A stretch of 64,000 nt of DNA from Alitta virens (lineage: Eukaryota; Annelida; Polychaeta; Phyllodocida; Nereididae), in NCBI GenBank assembly GCA_932294295.1, contig OW028577.1, forward strand, positions 5,113,001-5,177,000, written 5' to 3'. Both the position numbers and the translations under genes were made by a program. This document shows, one piece after another, positions 59,561 through 64,000 of this stretch; the first letter of the stretch is position 1; the number at the start of each line of letters is the position of its first letter. A model generated the notes under the pieces. The model did no database searches. It was not told where the DNA came from and saw only the letters and a program-made list of their open reading frames with translations.

Positions 59561-60101
59561 TTTTAGGGGTTTAAAAATAACACAATTACATCAAATAGCA
59601 TCCAATGGGAGCTATTGAAGACATTCAATATGTTTTCGAAAATATCATACATTATCTTATCCTTGTAATATATATTATGAATTACAGTGAGAATATTGAC
59701 ATTACTTGCCCAGCTTATAATTATGACTGAAAACACAGTAACTAGAGTGAATTAATGATGTAAGCATGGTCAGTAATGATAAAATCGAGTTTAAGTGACT
59801 TCAAAGAATTTCAAACATGTGCTTTGCTTACATTACTATGAATAAAGTATGTTGGACAATAAATACATTGGCCTATACATGTGTGTCGATGCCAGTACCT
59901 TTTCTGTAATTGATAAATTACTTGACTTGTGTATCCTGTCTGTGACAAGGCACAATTCCTGATTCAATAGTCTTAAAGAAGAAGTGAATGGGGTCCCACA
60001 AGGATCCAGATAGCTACAAACCATGTTATGAGTAATGCAGCATGCAAGAGGAAGTCATCGGTCATCTTGTGGTCAACTTCCTCCCTGGTTCTGCCTTTCA
60101 G

Positions 60102-60295
60102 ATGACCTCCCATTTCACATCATCAATCTGGTCAGAAATGGAAATGTCGAATTTGTCTTGGACCAGATGGCCACTTTAGGGTTCTGCAAAAATGAGGACA
60201 GCTCACAAACTGAGTACTGCAAGAAACTTGAGATAGCAACACATAGCATAGCGGTCATGCCTAGTACTATGAAAGATGGCACATTCTGTTTATAG
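60102..60295 (+). CDS. Candidate terminal exon, unit 2
   Basis: Copy of 54017-54210 with the same acceptor and the same frame to the stop. Confidence 0.35.
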
Positions 60296-61041
60296 CTATG
60301 AGCTATGTTGTAATTTGTTCACAGGTTCATTATTTAAATTGATACATTTTCTTTTATGCAATTTTGAGGTCGGTTGTCAAATGGTCTGTAAAAATACATC
60401 ATCATGTAGTGTCATGGCAATTACCAAAATAGGTTCGATTCCAGCCCGGGTACTCTTCATGAGCTACATGTATTCACTGTCGCTGCTGAGACAAGTGAAA
60501 GACCTGACCCATGGGGTAAATGTGTAACATGGTGTGGACTCCAAGCCTTATCATCTCATTATTACCTCTGCCTCTGGCAACTGGTCATATAATCTGACTA
60601 AGCTTCAGACCAAGTAGCCTTGAGACATTGAATAAGGGAAGAGATGGCTAGGACCTAAAACAGGCAGCTGTTTGATAATTTTTTTATTTTCACTTTGACC
60701 AGTTGTTTATTTGAGAAAACATTTTTCTCTTCAAAAACAACTTTGTTTGATAAATATAAATAAAACAGGAGGCTTTGCAACTTGTGCGTGTCTTGAATTG
60801 AAATTAAAAGGTAGACTAGTTTCTAATATGATAGTTTAGAGATTACAATTTTAATATCATTTTCACATCCCATTTAATGGTTTCATATATTCGCAAAGTT
60901 GAGTCTCGTAACAGAACATGAACAATCTTCCAGCCGCATCAAGTTCAGCCAAAATAAGAAAGCTCTTGAGCAAATTGCAGCTTCCATGTTGCTTGCAACC
61001 CATTCCCTGTATCATTTGTTCAGTTCTTTAAAGATCATTAG

Positions 61042-61287
61042 GAATTAGAGCTGTTTGCCTGGTTCTACAAGATACCACGGAATGGTCCTATATATTATTC
61101 CGTTGATTCCTCAGACAGCTGCACATTGGATCAGGCAAATGCTGGCTTTCCTGATAACTCTAATTACAAAAGCTATCATCCCTTAGACCAGGGGACTCTT
61201 GTACACAGTACCGGGTTCAATGCTCATCCAATTGCAAACATGATTCAGGAAAGTTACAATTGCGCTGTTACTGCCGCAGAGAGTTAG
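61042..61287 (+). CDS. DNase II-like exon, unit 3
   Basis: Same 81-codon frame as 54957-55202 and near-identical to it. Since unit 3 lacks the later exon-like blocks, it cannot be part of a complete gene in this window. Confidence 0.4.
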   Translation, partial: ELELFAWFYKIPRNGPIYYSVDSSDSCTLDQANAGFPDNSNYKSYHPLDQGTLVHSTGFNAHPIANMIQESYNCAVTAAES

Positions 61288-63340
61288 TGTGCCTAATTCA
61301 GTGAGGAAAACCAGAAACCTGCTGCTTGAATTTAATTTTTCACAGTCATTGCATAACTAAAAATCTCAATACTATTTGTTTTTGTATTTATGTGCATTGG
61401 CTGCCAGTTGTTTATTGGTTGAGGGTAATCACGTTATTAGGCCCTTTTACGTTATAAGGTACACCTATATTATCGAAATAGATTGGTCGTGTTTTTGAAA
61501 AAAAAGGGTACCGAAATCCCTGCTGGTTGTTCACAAGCAGCTCCTGTCCAAGATGCTGAAGACAAGCAATGTTAGATACTGTCAGCGCATGGGCAAAATC
61601 TATTGGCCCTTTCAGTGATGTGGCTATTGGTGATTCGCCTCAGTATTTCCTGTAGTGATGGCCCCAATATTGTGAATTGATTTTTTATTTCAAAGTACAT
61701 GGAAAATCCCCAGTGGGTTAGCATTGGGACTAAGATCAAATTTTCTGCAAATGCTTCAACGATGCAACAAAATTCAAAATTGTTAACGTGCATTACTACA
61801 ATTAATTTTTAAAATTATGACATGAAAAAGTTGAGTCCCTTACATTTAATACATGGCATTATAAAATGTGTAGAAATTACATCAGAGTGAAAAAGCAATG
61901 AATATGCATTGCCTAATAAATAAAAGCCTTGAAAAGTGGTTGATGTATTCTTCTTAGTCTATCTGGGAAATCTTGTTGCCCATCCAAACCTTTCCTATTA
62001 AGTGAAGATGGCACGCAAGTGATTAGCATCAGACAAACAAATGCTGGTGTCCTGTCACAAACAACTTCATGCTGACGAGTCACCTAGCTGGTAATATTCT
62101 CTAGCTAGCAAATTAAGTGTATTGTAATATACATGTACTGTACGGAAATAGTGACATTTATAAGGAAAAAGCTAAGACTGAAAATTTTATTATTTTAAAC
62201 TTAAATGTCAAACTTGACACAGGTTATATTCAAGTACAGCAAAAGCTAATGGCATTTTGTTCCAGACTAGAAGTGCCTGAAGGCAAATGTCAAATTAACT
62301 TTCGGTAATCCTTTAACTGAATGTCAAAGGCTTGTGCAAAGGATGGTGAAAGTAAAAATAAAATGGATTTAACAATGTCTAGAAGTAACATGTTCTAGAA
62401 AGCAGGATGTGTCTAAAGAATTTGTTTATGTTTATTACAATAACTAATATGTTAATTTTATTCCATTATTACTATTATGTTCTAAACAGTTAAAATGTTA
62501 AAGGTATGCAATGCACACTTGTCACATTTATTTGTTAAGATACCTTGTCTTGTACTATCAAAAATGTTTTACTTTGAAAATTATTCCTCATCAACAGGTG
62601 TCAAATTAGCAAATTTGAATATACTAGTGGACAAATTAGAGTTATAATACATCAGTACATTAGTCAATACTGTACAATCATGATTGCAAAACCTAGAGAA
62701 GAAGTTGTGAGAAGAGTAGAGTGTGAGTCATCATAGTTAAATTGTAATATTAATGAATTTGATGTATGGTGATACAGCCCTTAGCCCAGAGACACAGTCA
62801 CGGTTACAGTGACATCTTTATCTACAAAAGTAACACTGGGATGTTGGAAACAAATGGATATTGCTATAACTCACATTGATTTGTGTAAGAGAGACTTCCA
62901 TACTTCTGTAGGTGAAAAATGCTATGACGAGACACATGTTCCTATCTTTTCTGCTGAAAACCTATTCTCTGCCTGAAGCATGACAAACATGAGATTATCG
63001 ATAATCATTGACTGATATATTTCATTTACTCACTGAACAGCCTGCCTTTCCATGAAAGAAAAATCTTTGAAGTGACGAGGAGTGGTACATTGGCATATGA
63101 CAGGAATGTAACTCATCATGTACATTTTTGCTCTCTGAAGCATTTACTGAAAAGTAACAGTTTACATTGAATTATAGGAGAAATGACATCACTGAGGCAA
63201 TAGAGCTCCACTCATGCAACTAACTGATGACATTTAGGCATTCCTAGTCCTCCAGCTATCCTCTTGGGCCCAGCTGTCTTTCTTACTGAGCACCTGACAC
63301 TTGTAAATTCTACATAAGACCTCTCAGGTTTCCTACATCA

Positions 63341-63600
63341 ATGTGCTTCATATATTGCATAAAAACATCATTTGGCACTCAGCCGACACAGCTAAGTTGG
63401 TATAAATCCATGCAGCTGTGTCTCGCCGAAGACCGATCGAGGCAAGAAAGCGTCCCTTTGCAGACCTTCCATTCCGTAATCAATAAAGGAGGTTTATATG
63501 TAATACCAAAACAAACACAGGGCATGCAGAATACATAGATCCAAGATATTGGCCCAATACCCCTGGCAAACAATGAACCATTTACCAATGAGACATTTTC
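63341..63600 (+). pseudogene. Exon-like SGNQ block, unit 3, with lost stop
   Basis: A one-base deletion at about 63475 (CATTCCGTAATC against CATTCTGGTAATC in unit 2) turns SGNQ-stop into SVINKGGLYVIPKQTQG and moves the stop downstream to 63536-63538. This is the diverged Y lineage, so the change postdates the X/Y split. Confidence 0.3.
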
Positions 63601-63903
63601 AGGACACATCAGTATCACGTTCTCATTGAGACACCATATTCTAAAAGAATTTATTCTATCCTCTTCAATGGTTTACTGCTGCTCCTCCATTTAAATGTCC
63701 AACAGAGAGGCTTCTGGTTATAGTGCACTACAATAATCAACCCATTGTCTTCACTGATGATGTCACACATTTATGAAATCATCAAGCAATGGTTAGTAAC
63801 GTTTAAGGACAAAACATTTTATACCCTCCTAGTTATCCATTGCCCCAGTGAAGGAATTAGATATTGACTTCCTCGCATCATGCCTATCAAAGTTATTAGT
63901 AAT

Positions 63904-64000
63904 GCATTCACTTGCACTAAAGTAAGTTAAATTTGTTACTCTATCATCAATCATCTTATATGTTATAGAGCATTCAGTCAAACTGACTAAATTTCACTTA
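63904..64000. other. Unique sequence after the array
   Basis: No match to the units or other parts of the window. Confidence 0.6.

Larger units (their letters stand above)
54346..60430. repeat. 6-kb tandem unit 2, mosaic of units 1 and 3
   Basis: 54346 to about 56447 is almost identical to unit 3 (60431-62526) and diverged from unit 1; about 56387-60430 is almost identical to unit 1 and diverged from unit 3. The switch lies in the 61 bases 56387-56447 common to all three. Confidence 0.93.
60431..63903. repeat. 6-kb tandem unit 3 (Y), 3'-truncated
   Basis: Collinear with unit 2 until AGTTATTAGTAA at about 63903, where the sequence becomes unique. It lacks the LINE and everything downstream of the position equivalent to 58515, so the array ends inside the window. 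From about 62527 on it is diverged from units 1 and 2. Confidence 0.92.

Overview
This is repeat-dominated nuclear DNA from an AT-rich eukaryotic genome, most likely an invertebrate animal. The evidence is tRNA-derived SINEs with target-site duplications, many dead non-LTR retrotransposon (LINE) 3' ends, the tail of a Ty3/gypsy element with its LTR, Tc1/mariner-type inverted repeats, minisatellites and splice-site-flanked exon-like blocks. There is no prokaryotic gene organisation, no complete protein-coding gene, and no rRNA or functional tRNA gene that I can support. The exact lineage cannot be fixed from the sequence.

Layout. 1-2.2 kb: nothing recognised. 2.2-7.5 kb: copies of two SINE families (here SINE-A and SINE-B), an 11 x 62-bp minisatellite, a LINE 3' end. 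8.2-9.2 kb: a 12-bp minisatellite and a lysine/glutamate-rich ORF. 9.2-12.6 kb (block A) is duplicated at 29.0-31.5 kb (block B). 20.8-27.1 kb (block C) is duplicated at 32.6-39.9 kb (block D). Order and orientation suggest one ancestral tandem duplication (A+C and B+D) in which A and C are now separated by about 8 kb holding microsatellites, a LINE ORF2 pseudogene (14.7-16.6 kb), a mariner-like MITE, a gypsy 3' end and LTR, and further LINE pieces. 40.4-44.6 kb: an antisense LINE split by a 2.95-kb TIR element that carries thousands of bases of a heptanucleotide satellite in opposed orientations. 48.2-63.9 kb: a roughly 6-kb unit repeated three times, containing exon-like blocks, one of which resembles the N-terminal part of DNase II.

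Main results. (1) In the 6-kb array the middle unit is a mosaic: its left part matches unit 3 and its right part matches unit 1, with a switch inside about 60 bp near 56.4 kb, as expected for the product of a single unequal crossover. (2) A 5'-truncated LINE is present in units 1 and 2 and absent from unit 3, which preserves a clean empty site. (3) Comparing A with B shows a 798-bp insertion with a 23-bp target duplication. (4) A single 37-bp sequence in C is expanded to nine tandem copies in D. (5) The satellite-filled TIR element at 41.5-44.4 kb is the most unusual structure and could form a very long RNA or DNA hairpin.

All similarity statements are from reading the sequence and from memory of family motifs; no search or alignment program was run.
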